Positions 1-6,462 of a stretch of DNA of 6,462 bases are shown piece after piece (position 1 is the stretch's first letter; every line of letters starts with the position of its first letter). Under the pieces are notes generated by a model. It searched no databases and was not told the DNA's origin. It saw nothing but the letters and a program-made list of their open reading frames with translations. Source of the DNA: Bacillota bacterium (GTDB taxonomy: Bacteria; Bacillota; Clostridia; Christensenellales; CAG-138); NCBI GenBank assembly GCA_016288175.1, contig JAEEYN010000074.1:1-6462 (forward strand), written 5' to 3'. Made by a program: the position numbers and the translations under genes.

Positions 1-86
1 GCTTCCTTCCCGGACGGCCCGCAGCCCGAAAACGGGATGCAGAGCATGGATATCAACAGTGCGGTCGCAAGGATCTTTTTAAACAT
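1..86 (-). CDS. N-terminal fragment of a putative lipoprotein (runs off the left edge)
   Basis: An ATG at 86 on the minus strand opens 28 complete codons plus two bases with no stop before the window edge. The peptide starts MFKKILATALLISM, a basic tip followed by a hydrophobic stretch, and reaches F-S-G-C at residues 19-22. That is a lipobox-like site, so Cys22 would be lipidated after signal peptidase II cleavage and the mature protein would sit on the outer face of the membrane. GAGG at 92-95, five bases before the ATG, serves as the ribosome site. The gene lies 36 bases after der on the same strand, but a possible terminator lies between them, so it may be only partly co-transcribed with der. 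The mature domain is outside the window and the function is unknown. The lipobox has Phe at -3 rather than the usual Leu, which lowers certainty a little. Confidence 0.7.
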   Translation of the reverse strand, partial: MFKKILATALLISMLCIPFSGCGPSGKE

Positions 87-96
87 AGCTGCCTCG

Positions 97-115
97 AAAA
101 AGCGGGTTCCCGCTT
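97..115 (-). terminator. Short hairpin with U-run after der (possible intrinsic terminator)
   Basis: Read on the minus strand, AAGCGG (115-110) pairs with CCGCTT (105-100) around a four-base loop, and the transcript continues as a run of five U (101-97), two of which lie in the stem. It begins eight bases after the der stop codon. The stem is only six base pairs and the U-run is short, so it may be a weak or leaky terminator that attenuates rather than blocks read-through into the lipoprotein gene downstream. On the plus strand the hairpin is followed by no clear T-run. Confidence 0.5.
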
Positions 116-122
116 ATAAAAA

Positions 123-1445
123 TCAGTTCTCCTGCCGCTCGCGTTTGCGGATTATCAGGCGCAGCGGCGTCGCCTTGATATCGAAGGATTTGCGGATATA
201 GTTTTCAAGATACCGCTTATAGGAAAAGTGCATGAGGTCCGGCTCGTTGACGAAGATCACGAACGTCGGGGGCTTCGTGCTGACCTGCGTCGCGTAGTAG
301 ATGCGCAGGCGGCGGCCGCCGGAAAGCGGCGGATCGTTCATCGTCACGGCTTCGTTGACGATCGTGTTGAGCTTGCCCGTCGAAATGCGGATACTGTTCT
401 GCTCGAGCGCGTATTCCGCAAGCTCCATCACGCGGTTGACGCGCAGGCCGGTCTTGGCGGAGATGAAGAGCATCGGAACATAGCTCATGAACGCGAGATC
501 GACGAGCATATCCTTTTTGAATTTATCGGCGGTGTAGGTGTCCTTCTCAATCGCGTCCCATTTATTGACGACGACGACGCTCGCCTTGCCCTCCTCGTGA
601 ACATAGCCCGCTATGCGCACGTCCTGCTCCGAAAGACCTCTCTCCGCGTCCACGACGATCAGCGCGATGTCGCAGCGGCGGATGGCGGCAAGGGAGCGGA
701 TGACGCTGTAGCGCTCGACCGTTTCGTCCTCCACCGCACGCTTCCTGCGGATGCCGGCGGTGTCGATCAGCGTGTATTCCTTTTCGTTCCAAATGAAGGG
801 CGTGTCGATCGCGTCCCTCGTCGTGCCGGGAACGTTGCTGACGATGCTCCTCTCCTGCCCGAGAAGGGCATTGAGAAGGCTGGATTTGCCGACGTTCGGG
901 CGGCCGACGATCGCGATACTCGGGTTCTCCTCCGCGGCCTCCTCCTCGATCTTCGGGAAATAGGAGACCACCTCGTCGAGCATGTCGCCGAGGCCGAGGC
1001 CCTGCTCCGCGGAGATGCCGAAGGGATTGCCGATACCGAGGGCATAGAAATCATAGACCGTTTCCTCGTATTTCGGGTGGTCGATCTTGTTGACGGCGAG
1101 CACGACGGGCTTCTTCGAGCGGCGGAGCATCTCCGCGACCTCCTCATCGGCCGCGGTCAGGCCCGCGCGGCCGTCCACGATGAAGATGATGACGTGCGCG
1201 GTGTCGATCGCAAGCTCCGCCTGGCGGCGCATCTGCTTCGCGATGATGTCCTCGCTTTCCGGCTCAATGCCGCCGGTATCGATCAAAGTGAAACGGTAGT
1301 CGAGCCATTCGCCGTCCGCGTAGATGCGGTCGCGCGTGACGCCGGGCGTATCCTCGACGATCGCGATGCGCTTGCCGACAAGCTTGTTGAAAAGGGTGGA
1401 TTTGCCCACGTTCGGGCGGCCTACGATGGCTATCAAGGGCTTCAT
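123..1445 (-). CDS. der: Ribosome-assembly GTPase Der (EngA)
   Basis: Der is a cytoplasmic GTPase with two G domains in tandem, needed for maturation of the large (50S) ribosomal subunit. Both G domains are complete. The first has the P-loop GRPNVGKST at residues 9-17, the switch I threonine in PGVTRDR (34-40), DTGG at 56-59 and NKID at 119-122. The second has GRPNVGKSS at 181-189, PGTTRD at 206-211, DTAGIRRK at 228-235 and NKWD at 294-297. An acidic linker (about 167-174) joins them. The last 85 or so residues form the KH-like RNA-binding domain, with the family's RIYYATQ and PPTFVIFVN segments. The 440-residue length is normal for the family. AGGAG at 1453-1457 lies seven bases before the ATG and supports this start. 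It follows the DUF512 gene by 45 bases and is most likely read from that gene's promoter. No residue looks abnormal. Confidence 0.98.
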   Translation of the reverse strand: MKPLIAIVGRPNVGKSTLFNKLVGKRIAIVEDTPGVTRDRIYADGEWLDYRFTLIDTGGIEPESEDIIAKQMRRQAELAIDTAHVIIFIVDGRAGLTAADEEVAEMLRRSKKPVVLAVNKIDHPKYEETVYDFYALGIGNPFGISAEQGLGLGDMLDEVVSYFPKIEEEAAEENPSIAIVGRPNVGKSSLLNALLGQERSIVSNVPGTTRDAIDTPFIWNEKEYTLIDTAGIRRKRAVEDETVERYSVIRSLAAIRRCDIALIVVDAERGLSEQDVRIAGYVHEEGKASVVVVNKWDAIEKDTYTADKFKKDMLVDLAFMSYVPMLFISAKTGLRVNRVMELAEYALEQNSIRISTGKLNTIVNEAVTMNDPPLSGGRRLRIYYATQVSTKPPTFVIFVNEPDLMHFSYKRYLENYIRKSFDIKATPLRLIIRKRERQEN

Positions 1446-1470
1446 AGCACAGCTCCTTTATTCAGTATTA

Positions 1471-1492
1471 TTCGGAACGCTCCCGAAGCGTT
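1471..1492 (-). other. Two overlapping, mutually exclusive short hairpins between the DUF512 gene and der
   Basis: On the minus strand AACGCT and AGCGTT (1492-1487 and 1481-1476) can form a six-base-pair stem with a five-base loop, starting inside the TAA stop of the upstream gene. A second stem, TTCGG with CCGAA (1487-1483 and 1475-1471), uses part of the same sequence, so only one can form at a time. Neither is followed by a U-run, so neither looks like a terminator. The structure could be an RNA-processing or stability element between the two reading frames, or chance. It lies upstream of the der ribosome site at 1453-1457 and does not cover it. Confidence 0.35.
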
Positions 1493-2885
1493 ACCGCAGG
1501 GAAGCAAGAATTTCGTTGAGTTCGTCGATAAAATCCGCACCGTCGCCGGCGCTGACCTTATAGACGGGCATGGAAAGGATCTCAGAAACGTCCGCGATGC
1601 GCAGACCGTCGAGGAAAACCGTGTCGTTTTCGCGCAGCATCGTATGCGGCAGCAGCAGTGCGCGTCCGTGAAGCTTTCCGCCGCTCCACTGGGCGAGGAT
1701 GTCCCGCGCCGTAGTGAGGCCGGTGACGGTGACGGTATGACCGAAGAAATCGTTCAGAACGGGATGCACGCTGATCCTGACGTTGAAGGGCAGCAGCTTA
1801 TCGAAAAGCGCCTGCATCAGCGGGGCGATCGAAACGCCGCTCACCGAATCGAATTCAATAAGGGAGGGCTGCTTTTCGACGGTGTCGAGCATCAGCAGGA
1901 AATCGTGCTCGAAAAGGCGGTAGAGACCGACGCCGTTCTCGATCTGCTCGAAATCGCCGTAAGCTTCATAGGGCGGGAGAGTGAGCCCGGCGGCAAGATA
2001 CATTTCGTCCGAGGCATAGCAAAAATCCGTTATCCCATGGCGCTTTTTGAAGGCGTCGATCTGCCCGATGCACTCCCGGGCGATCTGCTTTGTGACCGGA
2101 TCGAGCGGGTAGAGTCCCTCCCGGTGCTTCGTGAGGCCGAGGGGGACGACAGCGACGGAGCGGCAGCTCGGACGGAGCTCAAACAGGTCGGAAAGCGTTT
2201 TTTCGAGGACCTCGCCGTCGTTGATGCCGGGGCAGAGCACGACCTGGCAGTGGAAGCCGAGACCCGCTTCATGGAGCCTTTTAAGGCGGGGGAGCAGGTT
2301 TTCGGCGTTCTTGCTTCGCATCATGCGGCTGCGGACCTCGCCGTCGGTCGCGTGGACGGTGATATAAAGCGGCGCGGCGCGGCGGGCGAGGATGCGCTCG
2401 AACTCCCTTTCGGAAACGTTCGTGAGCGTCACGTAATTGCCCATGATCAGCGAAAGCCGCCAGTCGTCATCCTTGAAATAGAGCGTCTTTCGGTTGCCGT
2501 GGGGCATCTGGTCGATGAAGCAGAAGATGCAGTGGTTCGCGCACTGCCGCACCGGGCTCATGAGGCCGGTTTCGAAGCCGAGACCGAGCGGCTCGTATTC
2601 ATCCTTGCGGATGCGGAAGGTATGCTCCTTCGCGCCGGCGGGGGCGGGCTCCTCTCCGGCATGCTCCGCGCCCTTCTGCCAGCTTTCCGAAAGTTCGCTT
2701 TCGGCCGGGTCCGCGGCGGGGGCTTCGAGAACGGTGACGGAAATACGGCTCTGAGCGGTGAGCTGCTCATAGTCGATGATGTCGTATATGTCCTGACCGT
2801 CGATCGCCGTCAGATACCAGCCGGGTCGGATGCCGGCCTTATCCGCAGGCGAACCCGCGTCAACGCATGTGATCCTGTGCTTCAT
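1491..2885 (-). CDS. PDZ-like / radical SAM / DUF512 family protein
   Basis: This conserved iron-sulfur protein (464 residues) has a PDZ-like N-terminus, with A-G-S-P-A-D-K-A-G-I at residues 10-19 and the I-D-G turn near 28-30. A radical-SAM CxxxCxxC cluster site follows at C115, C119 and C122, continuing into the family signature FCFIDQMPHG. Further family blocks are visible: DDDWRLSLIMGNYVTLTN, YITVHATD and the CPGINDG segment. The C-terminal half is the DUF512 domain, including a LLLPHTMLR segment and FLDGL. The cysteines imply a [4Fe-4S] cluster that reduces S-adenosylmethionine, but the reaction and substrate are not established for this family. The ATG at 2885 is preferred because GGAGG lies four bases upstream. 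A TTG at 2927 in the same frame has no ribosome site and would lie only a few bases from the predicted transcription start. The gene is first in an operon with der, a pairing common in Clostridia. Residues 55-88 form an unusual Ala/Glu/Pro-rich linker. Confidence 0.95.
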   Translation of the reverse strand: MKHRITCVDAGSPADKAGIRPGWYLTAIDGQDIYDIIDYEQLTAQSRISVTVLEAPAADPAESELSESWQKGAEHAGEEPAPAGAKEHTFRIRKDEYEPLGLGFETGLMSPVRQCANHCIFCFIDQMPHGNRKTLYFKDDDWRLSLIMGNYVTLTNVSEREFERILARRAAPLYITVHATDGEVRSRMMRSKNAENLLPRLKRLHEAGLGFHCQVVLCPGINDGEVLEKTLSDLFELRPSCRSVAVVPLGLTKHREGLYPLDPVTKQIARECIGQIDAFKKRHGITDFCYASDEMYLAAGLTLPPYEAYGDFEQIENGVGLYRLFEHDFLLMLDTVEKQPSLIEFDSVSGVSIAPLMQALFDKLLPFNVRISVHPVLNDFFGHTVTVTGLTTARDILAQWSGGKLHGRALLLPHTMLRENDTVFLDGLRIADVSEILSMPVYKVSAGDGADFIDELNEILASLR

Positions 2886-2889
2886 GCTG

Positions 2890-2902
2890 CCTCCGCGCGG
2901 AG
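2890..2902 (-). promoter_or_regulatory. Ribosome site of the DUF512 gene inside a perfect palindrome
   Basis: The Shine-Dalgarno sequence GGAGG (2894-2890) lies four bases before the ATG at 2885 and fixes this start. Bases 2891-2902 form the 12-base perfect palindrome CTCCGCGCGGAG, so the GGAG core can pair with CTCC just upstream around a GCGC loop. This could damp translation initiation. The stem is only four base pairs, G+C-only except for one pair, so the effect is uncertain. Confidence 0.6.
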
Positions 2903-2939
2903 CAGGCTGTTCGATGCGTCCGCACAAATTACCATTTTA

Positions 2940-2968
2940 ATTATAGCACAAAGAACGGGTCTTGGCAA
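2940..2968 (-). promoter_or_regulatory. SigA-type promoter for the DUF512-der operon
   Basis: On the minus strand TTGCCA (2968-2963) is a five-of-six match to the -35 consensus, followed by a 17-base spacer and a perfect TATAAT (2945-2940). The spacer ends in TGC, giving an extended -10 (TGnTATAAT). Transcription would start near 2933, leaving a leader of about 48 bases before the ATG at 2885. The promoter is strong by sequence, as expected for a housekeeping operon. Confidence 0.85.
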
Positions 2969-2995
2969 ATCGGCGGGCGAAAAGAAATGCCGGCT

Positions 2996-3024
2996 TTGAC
3001 ATCGGAGGCATTATGATGTATAAT
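2996..3024 (+). promoter_or_regulatory. Perfect-consensus SigA promoter for the lipoprotein-CotH unit
   Basis: TTGACA (2996-3001) and TATAAT (3019-3024) both match the consensus exactly and are separated by the optimal 17 bases. Transcription would start near 3031, giving a leader of about 66 bases. A perfect eight-base palindrome GGTATACC sits at 3031-3038, right at the expected start. The -35 box is 27 bases from that of the divergent promoter, so a regulator bound between them could act on both units. Confidence 0.88.
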
Positions 3025-3096
3025 AAACTCGGTATACCATGAGCGGGAAGTTTATCCGCCGCGGCTGCCGATGAACCGTATAACTGGTGGAATGAA

Positions 3097-4563
3097 ATGA
3101 AAAACACAACCCGAAAGATATCGCTTAAACTCCTTGCCCTGCTTCTCGCCTCGCTGGCGGCGCTTGCAGCCTCCGCCTGCGCGAAAAAGGTCGATTCCCC
3201 GAAGCTCGAGCACAGCGTCATGCAGTTCTACTGCCCGAACGACGGCATGACGTCGCTTTTCCTGGACGGGAAAAAGCTCGACGATCAAATCGGCGGAGCG
3301 ATAACGAAGATCGGCACCGTCGACGGCACGAAGGGCTTTGTGACAGCCGCGACCGCGCTCTACCGTTTCGATGAAACGGGGCTTTTGAAGATCTATCCCG
3401 CCGCCGTCACGAACGCAGTGCTTTCGCTGGACGAACGTTTCATCCTTTTCGCTTCATCCACCGAAGTTTTCCTTTACGATCACGATAAAAAGAGCTACGA
3501 CAAGATCCCGGATACCGACTGCAAAAGCGTAGTCGGCCTCGTGCTTTCGCCCGACGGAAGCGCCGCGGGCATCACCGTTGTCGACGCGAACGACCGCATC
3601 AACGCCTATACATATATCGACGGAAAGACCTCTCTTTACGGCAGCGACCGCTGCATCGCCGCGATCGGAAACGGCGGCAAAACGAGCTACTGTCTCGCCG
3701 CGCCGAACGGCGAGGTCTCCGGCGAGCTCTATTATGTGAACGGCGGGAAAGAGATCCGCATCGCCGAGAACGTATCCAATTATTTCGAAGTCAACCGCGA
3801 TCTTTCGGAGATCACCTTCGATATCGACAGCAGGACCTATATCAGCAGGAACGGCGGGGAAGCGAAGAAGCTCGTTGAAGATTCCGTGCTTTCCTATTCC
3901 GGCGCGCAGAAGGCGGAGCAGGGCGGAAGAGCCGTTGTGACGCTCCTTAAAAACACCAACACCCTGCTTGACAGCGTTTTCTATTCCGAGGTCACGGGCG
4001 AGCACGAGGACGGCTATACCGTGAACGCATACAATATTTATTACGTCGATTCCTCGCTGAACGTTTCGACCCTCGCGCGGGGCGCATCCCAGTTCTCCGT
4101 TTCGGATGACGGCACGGCGATCCTCTGCACTGTGGACGAGGTGCTCTACCGCGTCTCCGCGCATAACCCGAAAAAGCCGGAGCAGCTCGCGAAGGACGTT
4201 TATTCCTTCTGCTGCACGCCGGACCTCAAAACCATCTATCCGATCAGCACCGGCGGCAACCTCTGGCGCATCGAAAACGGCACGAGCTCGCCGATCCTGC
4301 TGCTCGGCATCCAGCTTGCGAAGCTTATGGACAACGGCGTTGCGGTCTGCTATGCCCCGATGGACGGCGGCGGAACGCTGATCTGGATGCAGAACGGCAC
4401 CTGGGGCACGATCCGCGAAAACGTCTCGTTCTTCGAGGTCTATCCCGGAATGGCGGCGCTGCTCTCGGATCACGACGAAGCGAACAACACCTACGATCTT
4501 TATATCAGCACGGACGGCATAAACTTCAGCCTTGCGGAGGAAGACGTCCGTATCGGCCGATAA
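3097..4563 (+). CDS. Putative lipoprotein with beta-propeller-like repeats
   Basis: A 488-residue exported protein of unknown function. The N-terminus has basic residues followed by a long Leu/Ala core (10-24) ending in A-S-A-C at 25-28, a lipobox-like site, so Cys28 is the probable lipid anchor on the outside of the membrane. The rest is beta-rich with a recurring motif, a hydrophobic strand then S/T-x-D-G or a similar turn and another strand. Examples are SLDERFILFA near 110, LSPDGSAAGI at 150, NRDLSEITFDI at 233, SVSDDGTAILCTV at 334, TPDLKTIYPI at 374 and DNGVAVCYA at 412. Spacing is near 40 residues where the repeats are clear, as in WD40- or TolB-like propellers. No catalytic motif was recognised. 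GGTGG at 3086-3090, six bases before the ATG, is a modest ribosome site. The gene is first after a perfect promoter, and the CotH gene follows after 61 bases without a terminator. It could be a sensor, binding or scaffold protein. Confidence 0.92.
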   Translation: MKNTTRKISLKLLALLLASLAALAASACAKKVDSPKLEHSVMQFYCPNDGMTSLFLDGKKLDDQIGGAITKIGTVDGTKGFVTAATALYRFDETGLLKIYPAAVTNAVLSLDERFILFASSTEVFLYDHDKKSYDKIPDTDCKSVVGLVLSPDGSAAGITVVDANDRINAYTYIDGKTSLYGSDRCIAAIGNGGKTSYCLAAPNGEVSGELYYVNGGKEIRIAENVSNYFEVNRDLSEITFDIDSRTYISRNGGEAKKLVEDSVLSYSGAQKAEQGGRAVVTLLKNTNTLLDSVFYSEVTGEHEDGYTVNAYNIYYVDSSLNVSTLARGASQFSVSDDGTAILCTVDEVLYRVSAHNPKKPEQLAKDVYSFCCTPDLKTIYPISTGGNLWRIENGTSSPILLLGIQLAKLMDNGVAVCYAPMDGGGTLIWMQNGTWGTIRENVSFFEVYPGMAALLSDHDEANNTYDLYISTDGINFSLAEEDVRIGR

Positions 4564-4624
4564 ACCCGATTTTTCACAAGGAACGACCGTTGCTGCCGGG
4601 TAACGCAGCGGGAAGGAAAAAGCC

Positions 4625-6462
4625 ATGAAAACGAAAAGGAACGGATCGAAGAGGCTTTGCGCGGTATTGCTTCTTTCGGCGTTTTTGCTGATACCGCTCG
4701 CGGGAGCCGCGGCGGAGATCCTTAACGGGTCGTTTTTCGGCGGCCGGGCGGCGGAGCCTGCCGACGCGGCCGAATGCCATACCCTTGAGCCGCATGCTTC
4801 AGAGGGCGTGATCATCACCGTTTCCGAAGAGGATTCGCTGACGGTCGAAGCCCATGAGCAGGACGGCAAGCTTGTTTTCGACGAAACGAAAACGCTCGTT
4901 TTCACGGCGGAGTTTGCGGAGGGCTGGAGCTTCTGCGCGGATTATTCCGTTTTCTTCCCGAACGATCCGCGCGCGCATACCGAGCTCAACGGGGACGGCA
5001 GCGTGACCTTCAGCTTCAGCGCGGCGGCGGGCGGCAGCGTCGACCTCGCCGTTTTCGAATCAAACGCCGTGAACGCGACCCCGGAGCAGCTCCCGAAGCT
5101 CGAGATCGAAACGGATATCCCGTTCACCGATATCAACAAGCTCGAGTGGGTCGACGCGCATTTCACCCTCACCCTCGGAACGAAGCAGTTCGCAAGCGGC
5201 GATTACGAAGGCGACGGCAAGATCAAGGGCAGGGGCAATTCCTCCTGGACCTATCCGAAAAAGCCCTATTCGATCAAGCTTTCGAGCAAAGCGTCGCTCC
5301 TCGACATCCCGAAAACGAAGAAATACGCGATCATCGCGAACTATTATGATGGTTCGCTGATGCGCAACTATATCACATATAAATCCTTCCAGCAGCTTAT
5401 CGGCATCGGCTACGTTCCGAAATGCGAATTCGTGGACGTTTACCTGAACGGCGAATACAACGGCGTTTATCTGCTCGTTGAAAGGATCGATATCGAAAAG
5501 AGCAAGGTCAACATCGACGAAGCGAGCGCGGAGGATCTTACCGGCGGCTACCTGATCGAAAAGGACTGCGCGGGAAAGATCGACCTTGAAAACGACCTCT
5601 GGTTCAACTGCCCCTATTGGGCGAACGGCGGCAAGGATTATTTCGTAATGAAGGCGCCGGAGCCGGACGATCCGGAGCTGACCGCGCAGATGCTCGCCTA
5701 TCTCGAAGAGCATATGCAGCGCGTTCATGACTGCCTGATCAACGGCAGCGGGGAGCCGTATACGCAGTATGTGGATCCCGCGTCCTGGGCGGATTTCATA
5801 ATCGTTCAGGAGGTTTCGAAGAACATCGACGGCAACTTCAAAACGAGCTGCTTCATGTATAAGCAGAGCGGCGACGACCGGATCTATATGACGGCGCCGT
5901 GGGATTTCGATTTCGCGTACGGCCTCGTGAGCTGGACAAACAACTCCCCGGATCATAACGACTGCGACTGCCCGCCGGCGAATACTCCTGACGGCTTTAT
6001 GACGATCAACAGCTCCGCGCCGTGGCTGAGATCGGTCTATGAAAACAACGCCGAATTCCGCGATCTGCTCAGGATCCGCTATACTCATTACCGCAGGACG
6101 CTGCTCACCGACATGACGTTCATGATCAACGAGCAGGCGGCGTATCTTTATACCGCCCAGCAGGCCGATCACGAGCTTTGGGGCAAGAATTTCGCTTACG
6201 GCGTCCGCAAGCTCCGCGATTTCCTCGCGGGGAGGCTCGAATGGCTGGATGAGCAGTGGCTCATCGGGGACGGCGAGCTCGACCTCGGTTTCTCCTTGAA
6301 TCTCGAAGGCGGAACGCTTACTTTCACCGCCGGCGGAGACGGCGAAGCGCCGTTCGTTGGGGCTGTGCGCTGCGGCGAGGCCGTGGGTCTCGCGAACGCG
6401 GACGGCGTGAGCAGCCTGCGCCTGACGGCGGAGCTCCGGCGGGGCGAATTCCTCGCCTTCGA
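4625..6462 (+). CDS. Secreted CotH-family atypical kinase (C-terminus cut by the window edge)
   Basis: The frame stays open for 612 codons to the right edge. Residues 1-30 look like a signal peptide: basic tip, hydrophobic 11-26, and A-A-A at 28-30 suiting signal peptidase I. Residues 31-155 are a beta-rich, unassigned region. The CotH domain spans about 157-546, opening with LPKLEIETD. It contains RGNSSW (203-208) followed by KKPYSIKL, a likely nucleotide-binding loop with lysines 212 and 213. Then come YAIIANYYDGSLMRN (234-248), LLVERID with Glu286, NIDGNF with Asp402 and PWDFDFAYG with Asp427 and Asp429. In studied Bacillus CotH proteins, aspartates in equivalent positions act in catalysis and metal binding, and CotH phosphorylates spore-coat proteins. 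After 546 another beta-rich domain begins and is truncated. AAGGA at 4613-4617, seven bases before the ATG, supports the start. Gut and cellulolytic Clostridia carry many CotH proteins unrelated to spores, so the substrate here is unknown and spore-coat phosphorylation should not be assumed. Confidence 0.94.
   Translation, partial: MKTKRNGSKRLCAVLLLSAFLLIPLAGAAAEILNGSFFGGRAAEPADAAECHTLEPHASEGVIITVSEEDSLTVEAHEQDGKLVFDETKTLVFTAEFAEGWSFCADYSVFFPNDPRAHTELNGDGSVTFSFSAAAGGSVDLAVFESNAVNATPEQLPKLEIETDIPFTDINKLEWVDAHFTLTLGTKQFASGDYEGDGKIKGRGNSSWTYPKKPYSIKLSSKASLLDIPKTKKYAIIANYYDGSLMRNYITYKSFQQLIGIGYVPKCEFVDVYLNGEYNGVYLLVERIDIEKSKVNIDEASAEDLTGGYLIEKDCAGKIDLENDLWFNCPYWANGGKDYFVMKAPEPDDPELTAQMLAYLEEHMQRVHDCLINGSGEPYTQYVDPASWADFIIVQEVSKNIDGNFKTSCFMYKQSGDDRIYMTAPWDFDFAYGLVSWTNNSPDHNDCDCPPANTPDGFMTINSSAPWLRSVYENNAEFRDLLRIRYTHYRRTLLTDMTFMINEQAAYLYTAQQADHELWGKNFAYGVRKLRDFLAGRLEWLDEQWLIGDGELDLGFSLNLEGGTLTFTAGGDGEAPFVGAVRCGEAVGLANADGVSSLRLTAELRRGEFLAF

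Noticed and set aside
880..1433. A 38-base near-identical direct repeat (880-917 and 1396-1433, about 33 of 38 bases equal)
   Set aside because: Both copies encode the GRPNVGKS P-loops of the two Der G domains, so this is the family's ancient internal duplication and not a mobile or recombination repeat.
2886..2927. A longer N-terminus for the DUF512 protein starting at TTG 2927
   Set aside because: It has no ribosome site, would begin about six bases after the predicted transcript start, and adds 14 residues not resembling the PDZ-like domain.
228..2999. A very long plus-strand open frame (923 codons) across der and the DUF512 gene
   Set aside because: It is antisense to two well-recognised proteins, crosses their intergenic gap, and its translation is Arg/Asp/Val-rich with no recognisable domain. 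Codon bias in G+C-rich genes produces such shadows.
3039..3074. An 11-codon open frame in the leader of the lipoprotein gene (MSGKFIRRGCR)
   Set aside because: Its ATG lies only about eight bases after the predicted transcript start, with no ribosome site and no attenuator hairpin after it.
4564..4624. Possible terminator between the lipoprotein and CotH genes
   Set aside because: The only pairing seen, GCTGC with GCAGC around 4592-4609, is a five-base-pair stem with a long loop and no T-run after it, so read-through is expected.
3454..4905. A 483-codon minus-strand open frame opposite the lipoprotein and the CotH start
   Set aside because: The opposite strand has a signal peptide, lipobox and promoter for the lipoprotein and ribosome sites for both genes, while this frame has no recognisable motif and crosses both genes.
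5060..6172. A 370-codon minus-strand open frame opposite the CotH gene
   Set aside because: The plus strand carries the full set of CotH motifs in one uninterrupted frame; the antisense translation shows no domain.

Overview
The window looks like chromosomal DNA from a G+C-rich member of the Clostridia (Bacillota), probably a gut-type, Oscillospiraceae-like or uncultured lineage. The reasons are a DUF512 radical-SAM gene directly upstream of der, AGGAG-type ribosome sites, near-consensus SigA promoters, short lysine/arginine-rich signal peptides (two with lipoboxes) and a CotH-family protein. The taxonomic call is an inference from gene content only. No RNA genes, CRISPR, insertion sequences or phage genes were seen.

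Layout. The left half is read on the minus strand. A strong promoter at 2940-2968 drives a PDZ/radical-SAM/DUF512 protein (1491-2885), followed after 45 bases by the ribosome-assembly GTPase der (123-1445). A short hairpin with a U-run (97-115) follows der. Then comes the first 28 codons of a lipoprotein (86 down to 1), which runs off the left edge. The right half is read on the plus strand. A perfect-consensus promoter (2996-3024) drives a 488-residue lipoprotein with beta-propeller-like repeats (3097-4563). After 61 bases comes a secreted CotH-type atypical kinase (4625 to beyond 6462), cut by the right edge.

How the parts relate. The 211-base gap 2886-3096 is a divergent control region with two back-to-back promoters whose -35 boxes are 27 bases apart. 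The left transcription unit is housekeeping (ribosome biogenesis plus a conserved Fe-S protein of unknown reaction). The right unit is an envelope/secreted pair: a membrane-anchored propeller-like protein and an exported kinase-like protein, probably co-transcribed. This pair is the least ordinary part of the window. The kinase fold is recognisable, but neither the substrate nor the partner role of the lipoprotein can be read from sequence.
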